Source of the DNA: Thermomonospora echinospora | GTDB taxonomy: Bacteria > Actinomycetota > Actinomycetes > Streptosporangiales > Streptosporangiaceae | Assembly: GCF_900108175.1 (NCBI RefSeq) | Contig: NZ_FNVO01000002.1 | Coordinates: 373,051 to 437,050, forward strand | Direction of reading: 5' to 3' | Length of the DNA stretch: 64,000 bases | Part shown: piece after piece, positions 1 through 7,852 of the stretch | How the letters are laid out: each line of letters begins with the position of its first letter | Numbering within the stretch: position 1 is the first letter of the stretch | Program-made: the position numbers and the translations under genes | The notes under the pieces: generated by a model | Databases searched by the model: none | Seen by the model: the letters and a program-made list of their open reading frames with translations, nothing else | Told to the model about the DNA's origin: nothing

Positions 1-1249
1 CGGAGACCAGGTCGGCCTGGATGGCGGCCGGGGTGCGCTCGTTGTCGATCGCCGCGCGCAGCCGGGTGGCCTCCAACTCCAGCAGCGCCCGCTGGTGGGC
101 GGCCTCGGCCCGGGAGGCCTCCAGCGCCAGCTCGCCGTCCTGTTCCAGCCGCTTGAGCCGCTGCTCCTGCTCGATCCGCAGCCGGTCGGTCTCGGTCTGC
201 TCGGCCTGCCGCCGGCGGACCAGCTCCAGCGAGTGGATCGCGGTCTCCAGCTCCAGATCCTCCACCTGCCGGCGGTCGTCGTGCTCGCGATGGGTGCGGC
301 GCAGCCGTTCGGCCGACTCGGTGTCGAAGCGCTCGGCGTCGTTGCGGGCGCGCAGCATCTCCAGCTCGCGGGCGTGCTCGATGCGCCGGGTCTCGCGCAG
401 CCGCTCGGCGGACATCTCCCGCTCGGAGATGACCTCCTCGGCCTGCAGCTCGGCCAGCCGGGCCAGCTTGCCCTGCTCGCTGCGGAACGGCTTTTGCAGG
501 TTCTCCCACAGCCGGGACGAGCTGACCACGGCCTCCTTGATCTGCACGGTGACGATGCGCAGGCCCAGGCCCTGGTCGCTGTTGTTCTGGCCCTCGGCCA
601 CCGCGCGCAGCCGGGCGGTCAGCTCCTCGATGATGGGCTGCTTGTCGCTGAGCACGTCGTGCACGCTCATCGTGGCGACCTTGTCCTTGATGGCGGCCTC
701 GGCCTGCTCCCGCAACTGCAGGTTGACCAGCCGCATCGGGTCCTCGTGGTCGCTGAAGTCCAGCTTGCGGTAGGCGGTCGCGAAGTCCTGGATGATCCAC
801 TGGACATAGCCCTGCACCAGTACGCCCTGCAGTTCCCGGCAGATGCAGTAGGCGTTGATCAGGATCGTCTGGGTGGCGCCCGGCACCACCAGGTAGGAGT
901 CGGTGGCCGGGTTGTAGCGGAAGGAGACCCCCAGGCCCAGGTGCAGCGGCTCGGCGCGCCCCCGCCGGGTGTGCACGACGAACGCGTTGGGCGGCACGAT
1001 CACCGTCTTCCAGCGCCAGAAGCCGCTGATCCGCACGTCGATCGCTGCGTTGGCGGCCTGCTCCGCGCGGGCCCCGCCCAGCGCCCGCTCCCGCTTGGCC
1101 AGCGGTCCCGGCGCCGGCGCCGACGCCGGCGCACCCGCCCAGGCCGGTGCGGGCGGTGCGCCCGGCCGCCGGGACCGCAGGTCGTCCTCCAGTACGGCCT
1201 GCTGCGCGACCACTTGCTCGAGGTAGCTGTTGCCTTTCTCGGCGGACAT
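1..1249 (-). CDS. SPFH/band-7 domain protein (partial, C-terminus cut by window edge)
   Basis: The first 416 residues are visible and the frame runs off the left edge. The start ATG at 1249 follows GGGAGG at a good distance. Residues 1-60 are Ala/Pro-rich and low in complexity. They are followed by an SPFH/prohibitin-like domain (roughly residues 65-250) that includes the segments VIVPPNAFVV and RIVTVQIKEAV. From about residue 250 on, the chain is Glu/Arg/Leu-rich and should form a long coiled coil (LRETRRIEHARELEML). I see no clear N-terminal membrane helix. Family knowledge: SPFH proteins oligomerise at membranes and organise lipid-rich microdomains, and flotillin-like members have the same SPFH plus coiled-coil layout. 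The gene is divergent from the terpene-synthase-like gene at 1640. Any link to the terpenoid locus is inference from position only. Confidence 0.8.
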   Translation of the reverse strand, partial: MSAEKGNSYLEQVVAQQAVLEDDLRSRRPGAPPAPAWAGAPASAPAPGPLAKRERALGGARAEQAANAAIDVRISGFWRWKTVIVPPNAFVVHTRRGRAEPLHLGLGVSFRYNPATDSYLVVPGATQTILINAYCICRELQGVLVQGYVQWIIQDFATAYRKLDFSDHEDPMRLVNLQLREQAEAAIKDKVATMSVHDVLSDKQPIIEELTARLRAVAEGQNNSDQGLGLRIVTVQIKEAVVSSSRLWENLQKPFRSEQGKLARLAELQAEEVISEREMSAERLRETRRIEHARELEMLRARNDAERFDTESAERLRRTHREHDDRRQVEDLELETAIHSLELVRRRQAEQTETDRLRIEQEQRLKRLEQDGELALEASRAEAAHQRALLELEATRLRAAIDNERTPAAIQADLVS

Positions 1250-1459
1250 CGCGCCTCCCGGACTACTGTGTCACCCGGGGTTTCCCCGGGACGGCGATGG
1301 CAGCGATTCTGACGTACCGCGACTAACACCCGCAACCGGGTTCCGAATTTGCTTCCACGGAAATTCCGCACGACAAATGAACGGCCGGAGAAAACGACGA
1401 CCGGCCAGCGGAGCGGAAATCACCGGATGACGCGCCGCGGCCCGCCCCGTTCCGCCCGC

Positions 1460-1473
1460 GTGACGCACGTCAC
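1460..1473. promoter_or_regulatory. Crp-like palindrome upstream of the synthase paralogue
   Basis: The 14-bp inverted repeat GTGAC-GCAC-GTCAC fits the actinobacterial Crp/FNR-type pattern GTG-N6-GNCAC exactly. It lies 34 bp upstream of the candidate -35 box at 1508, so a regulator bound here could contact polymerase. The rest of the 390-bp gap between the divergent SPFH gene and the gene at 1640 holds the promoter at 1508-1536 and a small hairpin (CCCGGGG-TTT-CCCCGGG, 1274-1290). I see no gene in it. Confidence 0.45.
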
Positions 1474-1507
1474 CCATGGGCCCGCCGGTGCCGCCGCGGC
1501 CCGAGCC

Positions 1508-1536
1508 TTGATCACCAAAGTGGGCCGTGTGATACT
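1508..1536 (+). promoter_or_regulatory. promoter with TGTGATACT core
   Basis: A -35 box TTGATC (1508-1513), a 17-bp spacer and a -10 box GATACT (1531-1536) with an upstream TG extension make a good vegetative-type promoter. The predicted 5' untranslated region is about 95 nt. The nonamer TGTGATACT (1528-1536) recurs in the P450 and class II cyclase promoters at 9295-9303 and 9453-9461. Confidence 0.6.
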
Positions 1537-1639
1537 GCGAGGCAAAGGAGCCGGCCAGACACACGATCCCGGCACCGCCGACAACGGCCCGCCGACCGCC
1601 ACCCGTGCGACACGGACTCTTTCGAAAAAGGAGAGCGAA

Positions 1640-2515
1640 ATGGCAGTACGAGCGGCCGAGCCCTCTCCGCTCAGCCTGTCGATGGCGGGCCCGGCCGCCG
1701 AGGCCGCCGCCCGGATCTGCACGGTGGCCGGAAAACTGCAGCGCCGCATGCGGTTGTGGGCCGCGGAATTTCCCGCCCCCTACGACCCCGACTCGTTCGA
1801 CCCCGGGCTGTACAGCATGCTCGCGCTGGCCGCCGCCTTCAGCGAGCCGCGGCGCACCGTGGATGAACTCCAGCCCGCGGGCCGCGTGCGCCTGTGGACG
1901 CTGGGCCTGGCCCGGTGCGCCGCGCGGGCGGCGTCCGAGTCCGAGGTACGGCGGATCGCCGAGCACTGCGCGGCCGTGGCCGACGGCGCCGCTCCCGCAC
2001 CCGGCGATGACCTGGCCCGCTTCCTCGCCGCGATCCGCGACGAACTGTCGGAACTGCCCACCTACCCCGTCCTGCACGAGGTCTGGCGCGACGAACTACG
2101 CCGGACGCTGCAGGCGCTGTCCCGCAACCGGGCGGCCCTCGGCCGGCGGCCCACCTTCGAGGAGTATCTCGACAACGCCGACTGCCTCGGCCTGGCCCTC
2201 ACGTTCACCGCCCACCGCATCGCCATCGGGGACACCGGCCCCGGCGAGGAGCCGACAGACGCCGCGCGGGCGGTGCAGCGCGCCGTTCGGCTGTCCGGCG
2301 ACCTCGGCGCAGCCGCGCGCAGGGTGGACCCGGGCGAGCCGAACGCACTCACCCTCGGCCTGCCCCGCCCCGCGCTGGAGCTGCGGCTCGCCGAGCTCAC
2401 CGGCCAGGCCAGACGGCTGATCGCCGCCGCCCGCGTCCGCCACCCCGAGCAGGCCGACCACCTGGAACGCCACATGGACTTCTACGCCGGATTCTTCGGC
2501 ACGACCGACCACTGA
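1640..2515 (+). CDS. terpene-synthase-fold paralogue lacking the metal-binding residues
   Basis: This 291-residue protein aligns by eye along its length with the class I synthase at 6902-7852. Shared blocks include the PAPGD...FLA segment, the VWR(D/E)ELR segment and the YLDNAD segment. The Asp91-x3-Asp95 pair of that enzyme is Ala91 and Ala95 here. The NDLATWHRD motif has become GDLGAAARR (residues 220-228), so the Asn, Thr and Asp ligands are gone. Family knowledge: class I terpene synthases need these residues to bind the Mg-diphosphate cluster, so ordinary cyclase activity is unlikely. I infer a pseudoenzyme, perhaps a partner or regulatory subunit. The start ATG is set by AAAAGGAGAGCGAA directly upstream; a longer frame back to 1349 has no coding support. 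The gene converges on conservon 1. Confidence 0.7.
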   Translation: MAVRAAEPSPLSLSMAGPAAEAAARICTVAGKLQRRMRLWAAEFPAPYDPDSFDPGLYSMLALAAAFSEPRRTVDELQPAGRVRLWTLGLARCAARAASESEVRRIAEHCAAVADGAAPAPGDDLARFLAAIRDELSELPTYPVLHEVWRDELRRTLQALSRNRAALGRRPTFEEYLDNADCLGLALTFTAHRIAIGDTGPGEEPTDAARAVQRAVRLSGDLGAAARRVDPGEPNALTLGLPRPALELRLAELTGQARRLIAAARVRHPEQADHLERHMDFYAGFFGTTDH

Positions 2516-2559
2516 CCCCAGCGCGTCCCCAGGCCGTGCCCGGCGGCCCCGCCGACACG

Positions 2560-2574
2560 ACCGACACGGTCGGT
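2560..2574. terminator. short hairpin between convergent genes
   Basis: ACCGAC-ACG-GTCGGT forms a 6-bp stem with a 3-nt loop in the 100-bp gap between the synthase paralogue and cvnD1, which converge here. It has no U-tract, so the terminator call is weak. Confidence 0.3.
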
Positions 2575-2615
2575 ACGGGGCGACACGGCCGGCGCAGGCG
2601 GTACGGGCCGCCGGG

Positions 2616-3218
2616 TCAGGAGGCGGGGACGGAGATGCGCGCCTGCTGGGCGTGCTGGACGAGGGTGATCAGGACCTCCTTGCAGGAGGGCAGCTTGCGG
2701 GCGTCGCACAGCATCACCGGCACCTGCGGGCCGAGGTTCAGCGCGAGCTGCACCTCCTCCAGCTCGTACTGGCGGGCGCCGTCGAAGCAGTTGACCGCCA
2801 CGATGAACGGGGTGCCGCGCCGCTCGAAGTAGTCCACTGAGGGGAAGCAGTCGGCCAGCCTGCGGGTGTCGGCCAGCACCACCGCGCCCAGCGCCCCCAG
2901 CGACAACTCGTCCCACATGAACCAGAAGCGTTCCTGGCCGGGCGTGCCGAACAGGTACAGCACCAGGTCGCTGCGGACGGTGATGCGGCCGAAGTCCATC
3001 GCCACCGTCGTGGACGCCTTGGCCTCCACCCCGGAGGTGTCGTCGACCCCGACGCTGCGGTCGGTGAGGATCTCCTCGGTGCGCAGCGGCGTGGTCTCCG
3101 AGACCGTGCCGACCATGGTGGTCTTGCCGACGCCGAAGCCTCCAGCGATGACGATCTTGACCGCGGTGGGCAGCTTGGGGGTGGGGCGTGCCGCCCGCTC
3201 AGAGAGCTCGGAGGCCAA
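2616..3218 (-). CDS. cvnD: conservon GTPase CvnD (conservon 1)
   Basis: This 200-residue Ras-like GTPase of the conservon (CvnD/MglA-like) family is the last gene of conservon 1. Visible motifs are the P-loop GGFGVGKTT (about residues 26-34), a G3 region GTPGQERFWFMW in which the usual DxxG Asp is replaced, and a G4-like VNCFD. The start overlaps the end of cvnC by 20 nt, exactly as in conservon 2. Family knowledge: in Streptomyces, CvnA-D proteins form a membrane-associated complex, compared with eukaryotic G-protein-coupled systems, in which CvnD is the GTP-dependent switch. It is 197 versus 200 residues long compared with CvnD2 and very similar through the G domain. The N-terminal 15 residues differ most. 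Confidence 0.93.
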   Translation of the reverse strand: MASELSERAARPTPKLPTAVKIVIAGGFGVGKTTMVGTVSETTPLRTEEILTDRSVGVDDTSGVEAKASTTVAMDFGRITVRSDLVLYLFGTPGQERFWFMWDELSLGALGAVVLADTRRLADCFPSVDYFERRGTPFIVAVNCFDGARQYELEEVQLALNLGPQVPVMLCDARKLPSCKEVLITLVQHAQQARISVPAS

Positions 3219-3612
3219 CGATGATCTCCTTGTACAGATCGATACGGCGCAGGTTGTCCGCCTCTGGTTCCTGGATCTCGATGTGGCCGTGCTCCAGCAG
3301 GTCGCCGAGCAGCACGCGGACCACGCTGATCGGCAGGCCGCCGGACGGCGGCGCCGGCGCGGCCGGTTCGGGCTCCTCCTCGGCCACCCGGCCGAACTGG
3401 GCGGCCAGCTCCGCGACCGACCTGGGCTCCTGACACAGCCGCAGGATCTCCAGGTGCTCCGGGGACAGCTCCCGGTGGTCGCCGGACGGCGGCTCGGACA
3501 CCGCGACCACCTGGGTGATCACGTCGAAGCTGCCCCGGCCGGGCTGGACGCGCCCGCGGGTGAGCACGTAGGGGCGCACCATCGGCTCGGCGGGATCGAA
3601 CGGTTGCCTCAT
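3199..3612 (-). CDS. cvnC: conservon DUF742 protein CvnC (conservon 1)
   Basis: This 137-residue DUF742 protein has the family hallmarks MVRPYVLTRGR near the N-terminus, FDVITQVV, LCQEPRSVAEL and a C-terminal VVRVLLGDLLE helix. The predicted fold is a winged helix, but members are thought to act in the conservon complex. It overlaps cvnB by 4 nt and cvnD by 20 nt, so translation of the three is probably coupled. It differs from CvnC2 by a Glu/Pro/Ala-rich insertion (EEEPEPAAPAPP) in the middle. Confidence 0.92.
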   Translation of the reverse strand: MRQPFDPAEPMVRPYVLTRGRVQPGRGSFDVITQVVAVSEPPSGDHRELSPEHLEILRLCQEPRSVAELAAQFGRVAEEEPEPAAPAPPSGGLPISVVRVLLGDLLEHGHIEIQEPEADNLRRIDLYKEIIVGLRAL

Positions 3613-4037
3613 CGGGTGCCCTCTCCTTCCACGGCGGACCGGGGCGGGGAGGACAGGAAGTCGGTGACCTTGCTGACCAGCAGCGCCATCTCGTAGGCGA
3701 TCAGGCCCACATCGGTGTCGCGGTCGGGCCCGTGGTCGGCCAGCACCGCCAGACAGGCGCCCGGACCGGCCATGGTGACCAGCAGAAAGGCCGTCTGCAT
3801 CTCGATGATGCTCTGCCGGACCTGGCCGTGGCCGAAGCGCTCCCCGGCCCCGCGGGCCAGGCTCTGCACACCGGCCGCCACCGCGGCCAGATGCTCGCCG
3901 TCGTCCTTGGCGAACCGGCCGTCGGAGGCCATCAGCAGACCGTCGGCGGACAGCACGATCGCGTGCCGGGCACCGGCCACTCTGGCGACCAGATCGTCCA
4001 GCAGGAAGGTCAGATCTGTCGAACCACTCTGGGGCAC
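3609..4037 (-). CDS. cvnB: conservon roadblock/LC7 protein CvnB (conservon 1)
   Basis: This 142-residue roadblock/LC7 domain protein has the family blocks LLDDLVARV, HAIVLSADGLLMA and GVGLIAYEMALLV-like DVGLIAYEMALLV. Family knowledge: roadblock proteins dimerise and bind Ras-like GTPases, so CvnB is expected to be the CvnD regulator. The GTG start at 4037 is preceded by AAGGAACC. The gene is 48 nt downstream of cvnA and overlaps cvnC by 4 nt. Confidence 0.92.
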   Translation of the reverse strand: MPQSGSTDLTFLLDDLVARVAGARHAIVLSADGLLMASDGRFAKDDGEHLAAVAAGVQSLARGAGERFGHGQVRQSIIEMQTAFLLVTMAGPGACLAVLADHGPDRDTDVGLIAYEMALLVSKVTDFLSSPPRSAVEGEGTR

Positions 4038-4085
4038 TACGGTTCCTTATCGGTCTTTTTTGCCCTGGTGCGGTGGGGACTCGGT

Positions 4086-6647
4086 TCAGGCCGGGGTCGC
4101 GTCGTCGTCGGGTGCGTGCTTGGACGGCCGCCGCTGGGCCGCGGCCCGGCCGCGGAGGGTGCCCTGCTGGAAGGACCCCACGAGCTTGCGGATCTCCTCC
4201 GGGCTGCGCCCCCGGTCGTCGTCCTCCTCCTCGGGTTCGGCGGGGGAGACGAGCGGGGCGTCGGTGCGCAGTTGCTCGACCAGATGTTCCTGCGGCTGCC
4301 GGATCGGCAGGCCGCCGGGCGTGGTGGGCAGAGGCATGGGCTGGGCCACCGCCGTTTCTGCCGGCCGAGGGGTGTCGCCGGCGGTCTCGGGAACGGGGGA
4401 CGCCGCGGGCGGGGGCGCCAGCGACATCGGCCGGCCGGGCTCCCCGCCCGGGGAGTGGGGAAGGGGAAGGGGCTGGGGTCCGGAGTGGGTCCCTGATGGA
4501 GGTCCAGAGTGGGTCCCGGACGGCGACGCGGGCGAGGGCCGGTCGCCGGGCTGCCCCGCGGGGCGGGGCGCCGATCCGGAGGGCGTGCCGGGCACCGGCG
4601 CCAGCGGCGGCTGGGGGCCCGGCCTGGCCTCCGCGTGCGGGTCGGACGGGGCGGGCAGCACCGCGACGGCGGCCCGGTGGCCGAGGTCGGCCGGCCCGTC
4701 GCCGCCCGCCGACACCGCCGTCGGCCCGGTGGTGACCGCGGACTGCCGGGTGTCCTCGGGGGGCTGGTCGCCGATGAGGTCGTTGGGGATCAGCACGACC
4801 GCGGTGACGCCGCCGTACGGGGAGCGCTTGAGGCTGACGGTGACCCGGTAGCGGCGGGCCAGCCGGCCGACCACGAACAGGCCCAGGCGCTCGTCGGGCG
4901 CCAGGTCGAACTCGGGCGGGTCCATGAGCATCTGGTTGGCCTCCTCCAGCTGCTCACGCCGCATGCCCAGGCCCTTGTCCTCGATCTCGATGGCGTAGCC
5001 GTTGGTGGCGGTCTGCCCGCTGATGACCACCTCGGTGCCGGGGCTGGAGAAGTTCAGCCCGTTCTCGATCAGCTCGGCCAGCAGCCGGGTGACGTCCACC
5101 ACCGCCCGGCCGGCCAGCCGGGCGGTGTCGAAGCGCTGGAAGGTGACCCGCTCGTAGTCCTCCACCTCACCGACCGCGGCGCGCACGACGTCGAAGACCG
5201 GCACCGGGTTCTTCCAGGACCGGGCCGGGTTCTCCCCGGCCATCAGCACCAGGTTCTCGGCGTTGCGGCGCATCCGGGTGGCCAGGTGGTCCAGCCGGAA
5301 GATCTCCTGCAGCTCCTCGCCCTCCAGGTCGCGGCGGCGCTCGATACCGTCGATCAGCCGCAGCTGCCGGGTGACCAGCGCCTGGTTGCGGCGGGCCAGC
5401 GCCAGCAGGATCTTGCGGAAACCGGTCCGCAGCTCGGCCTGCTGGACGGCGGTGGCGATGGCGGTCTCCTGCACCGCGTTGAACGCCCGGCCCACCTGGC
5501 CGATCTGGTCGTCGCCGAACCGCAGCGGCGGCGCCTCGGCGGCCACGTCCACCTTCTCGCCGTGGCCCAGCCGTTCCACCACGCTGGGCAGCCGGTTGTT
5601 GGCCAGGTCCCAGGCGGCCTCGCGCAGCCGTTCCAACTGGCGCACCAGGTCCCGGGCGGTGGTGATCGACATCACCACCGAGGCGATGACCGCCAGCAGG
5701 CCCAGCCCTCCGGCGGCGATCAGCCGGGCGATGACGCCGATGGCCATCGGCTGGGAGTGCTCGACGACCTCGTCACCGCCGTCCTGGACGATCCGGTCGA
5801 CCTGTTCGAGCATCGGGTGCACGGCCGCCTGCCACTGCGCGGGGGTGACGTTCAGCCGGGTGCCGGTGCGGGCGCGCTGGATGATCTGGTCCTCCAGCGC
5901 GGTCAGCCGGGTGCTGCCCGCGCCGCTCGTCAGCCGCTGGTAGGCGGCCCGGGCCCCGTCCGGCATTCCGTCGACGGCCTGGACGAACAGGTAGCGCTGG
6001 GTGTTGACCAGGCCGGTGAACGTGGCGTGCTCGGCGTTGGCGAAACGCCCCGCGGCCAGCACGCCCGACAGCAGCGCGTCCTCGCGGGCCAGGATCTCGC
6101 GGGCCCGCAGCAGCGACACCAGGGCCAGGCCCTCGCCGGCGATGCGCTTGTCGTCGACGGCGTCGGAGTTGGCGGCGGTCAGCTTGAGAGTGACGTCGAT
6201 CACGGCGTCGTAAGGGCGGGCCGCCGCGATCCGCGGGGTGCTGCCCTGGTCGACGCTCTGGCGTCCCTTTGGCAGCGCGTCCAGCAGCCTGGTGATCTCG
6301 GCGATGTGGCCGCGCTGGTCGTCACTGACGGCCCAGCCGCCCTTACCGGCGGACTCGCGGAACTCGGCGATGGCCTTGTCGGACTCGCGGCGCTGGTCCT
6401 CCAGCCGCCGCAGGTTGGCGCCGTCGGCCTGACCCAGCCGGATCAGCGACAGCCGGCGTTCCTCCTGCAGTTCGGTGATGAGGGTGGCCGCCGGCCGGCC
6501 GAGCGCGCGGTCCACCTGGCTGACGGCCAGCAGGTTCAGCCCTTCGCGGGCGGTCACCCAGGCGGCGAACACCCACAGCATCACCAGAGAGCCCAGCAGC
6601 GCGATGATCTTGGATCTCAGGCTCCAGCGGGCAAGTCGTCGCAGCAT
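4086..6647 (-). CDS. cvnA: conservon sensor-kinase-like protein CvnA (conservon 1)
   Basis: This 853-residue membrane sensor has TM1 (about 13-31), an extracytoplasmic nitrate-sensor-like helical domain (about 35-300), TM2 (302-326), a HAMP-like linker, a dimerisation helix with LDHLATRMRRNAENL (about 452-466), and an HATPase domain with N-box ELIENGLNF (525-533), G1 DKGLGM and G2 ERLGLFVVGRLA. Residues 630-765 are Pro/Ser/Gly-rich and include a repeated SGTHSGP. The last 90 residues form a second conserved piece with PGGLPIRQPQ and RSPEEIRKLVGSFQQGTLRG. That tail is present as a free-standing protein in conservon 2. AGGAA precedes the start. A -10-like GATACT at 6814-6809 in the 254-bp gap upstream suggests it has its own promoter. 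Confidence 0.93.
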   Translation of the reverse strand: MLRRLARWSLRSKIIALLGSLVMLWVFAAWVTAREGLNLLAVSQVDRALGRPAATLITELQEERRLSLIRLGQADGANLRRLEDQRRESDKAIAEFRESAGKGGWAVSDDQRGHIAEITRLLDALPKGRQSVDQGSTPRIAAARPYDAVIDVTLKLTAANSDAVDDKRIAGEGLALVSLLRAREILAREDALLSGVLAAGRFANAEHATFTGLVNTQRYLFVQAVDGMPDGARAAYQRLTSGAGSTRLTALEDQIIQRARTGTRLNVTPAQWQAAVHPMLEQVDRIVQDGGDEVVEHSQPMAIGVIARLIAAGGLGLLAVIASVVMSITTARDLVRQLERLREAAWDLANNRLPSVVERLGHGEKVDVAAEAPPLRFGDDQIGQVGRAFNAVQETAIATAVQQAELRTGFRKILLALARRNQALVTRQLRLIDGIERRRDLEGEELQEIFRLDHLATRMRRNAENLVLMAGENPARSWKNPVPVFDVVRAAVGEVEDYERVTFQRFDTARLAGRAVVDVTRLLAELIENGLNFSSPGTEVVISGQTATNGYAIEIEDKGLGMRREQLEEANQMLMDPPEFDLAPDERLGLFVVGRLARRYRVTVSLKRSPYGGVTAVVLIPNDLIGDQPPEDTRQSAVTTGPTAVSAGGDGPADLGHRAAVAVLPAPSDPHAEARPGPQPPLAPVPGTPSGSAPRPAGQPGDRPSPASPSGTHSGPPSGTHSGPQPLPLPHSPGGEPGRPMSLAPPPAASPVPETAGDTPRPAETAVAQPMPLPTTPGGLPIRQPQEHLVEQLRTDAPLVSPAEPEEEDDDRGRSPEEIRKLVGSFQQGTLRGRAAAQRRPSKHAPDDDATPA

Positions 6648-6901
6648 GATTTCCTATAGCGGCGTGTTCGTGGGGTTCCGCGGCCGTCCGCCACGGGCCG
6701 CCCCGGTGTCCGTTGACAGTGCGATACGAGACGAACCCGCCCACCGCACGCGTAGCACCCTAGCAACGACGGATCGGTCTAGATCGTGGGTTTGCTACAT
6801 CAGCGGAGAGTATCCCCGATCACACCGATCCGTAAGATGACCGGGCGGTCATGGTATCCCTGCAGGACACCTGATGGCAGGGGTGCGGAGCCGGTTTTCG
6901 C

Positions 6902-7852
6902 TCACTGGTCGGACCGCGGGCGCTCGGCGCCGAGCGCGCCCCAGTAGTCGGCGCCGCTGCCGTAGTAGCCGGTGCTGTAGCCGAGCTGGCGGGCGACGAA
7001 GACGGCACCTTGCGGGCAGCGGTCGCGCAGCGGCTCCAGCATCCGGTGGCAGTGCTCGGTCAGCGCGGTGATGTGGGCGATCACGAACTGCGGGTCGACG
7101 CCGAGCATCAGCGCGTTCAGGTCGCCCCAGGCGCGGTCGCGGTGCCAGGTGGCCAGGTCGTTGAGCAGCCGCAGCACCTTCTGGGCCTGCCGGCTGACCT
7201 CGCGCAGCGGCTCCATGTGGTCGAGGGTGGCCGGGGCGCCGACGTGCATCCAGTGCGCGACGTTCCCCCAGACCGAGCCGAAGTTGTCGGCGTTGTCCAG
7301 GTAGCGCTCGTAGGTGGGCAGCCCGGCCTCGCCACGCGCGTGGGCGTCCTTCCACTCCCACTCGCGGGCCATCCCCTCCAGCATCAGGCGCAGTTCCTCG
7401 CGCCATACCGGGCCGAACCGGGACCAGGCCGGGGTGGCGGCCAGCACGTCGCGCAGCTCGGCCAGGAACTGCCCGAGCCGGTCCCCGGGAGCCGGGTCGT
7501 CGCCGTCGCCGACCGCCAGGCAGCGCGCCACCGTGTCGTGGATCTCCGCCAGGGAGCCGGCGGCGTGGTCCATGATCCAGTCCAGCGCGAAGATCCACGC
7601 CGAGGTCCGGTTGGAGATCCGCAGCTGCGCGGCGCTGTGCCAGGGCCCCTGCCCGCCGATCGCCTGGGCCACCTTGGTGAACAGCGAGGGCTCGAACGGC
7701 GGGTCGGGATACAGGTCGGCGTAGGCGGCGGCGCAGTCGGCCAGGTCCCGGTCCAGGTCGACGACCAGCGCGGCCAGCCGTCCCGCCGCCACCGCGTCCA
7801 CCTGCGGGCCGGCGCCGGTGAACAGCGTCCGTTCCGCCTCGGTCGCCGTCAC
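6902..7852 (-). CDS. class I terpene synthase
   Basis: This 316-residue alpha-helical synthase has an acidic first motif LDWIMD (Asp91, Asp95) and a complete NSE-type motif NDLATWHRD (Asn231, Thr235, Asp239). These are the two metal-binding sites of class I terpene synthases. The usual DDxxD is reduced to DxxxD. It starts with GTG at 7852, overlapping the P450 stop by 4 nt (GTGA) with no strong ribosome site of its own, so it is translated by coupling to the P450. Next to a class II diterpene cyclase, the likely substrate is a bicyclic prenyl diphosphate such as a labdane- or halimane-type diphosphate. The product cannot be read from the sequence. No GGPP synthase is in the window, so the C20 precursor must come from elsewhere. 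Confidence 0.8.
   Translation of the reverse strand: MTATEAERTLFTGAGPQVDAVAAGRLAALVVDLDRDLADCAAAYADLYPDPPFEPSLFTKVAQAIGGQGPWHSAAQLRISNRTSAWIFALDWIMDHAAGSLAEIHDTVARCLAVGDGDDPAPGDRLGQFLAELRDVLAATPAWSRFGPVWREELRLMLEGMAREWEWKDAHARGEAGLPTYERYLDNADNFGSVWGNVAHWMHVGAPATLDHMEPLREVSRQAQKVLRLLNDLATWHRDRAWGDLNALMLGVDPQFVIAHITALTEHCHRMLEPLRDRCPQGAVFVARQLGYSTGYYGSGADYWGALGAERPRSDQ

Noticed and set aside
95-1312. 405-codon plus-strand frame at the left edge
   Set aside because: It is antisense to the SPFH gene, whose protein sequence and ribosome site are clear; the plus-frame product is compositionally biased with no domain.
4509-6659. 716-codon plus-strand frame opposite cvnA
   Set aside because: A shadow caused by high third-position GC; cvnA has full sensor-kinase motifs on the other strand.
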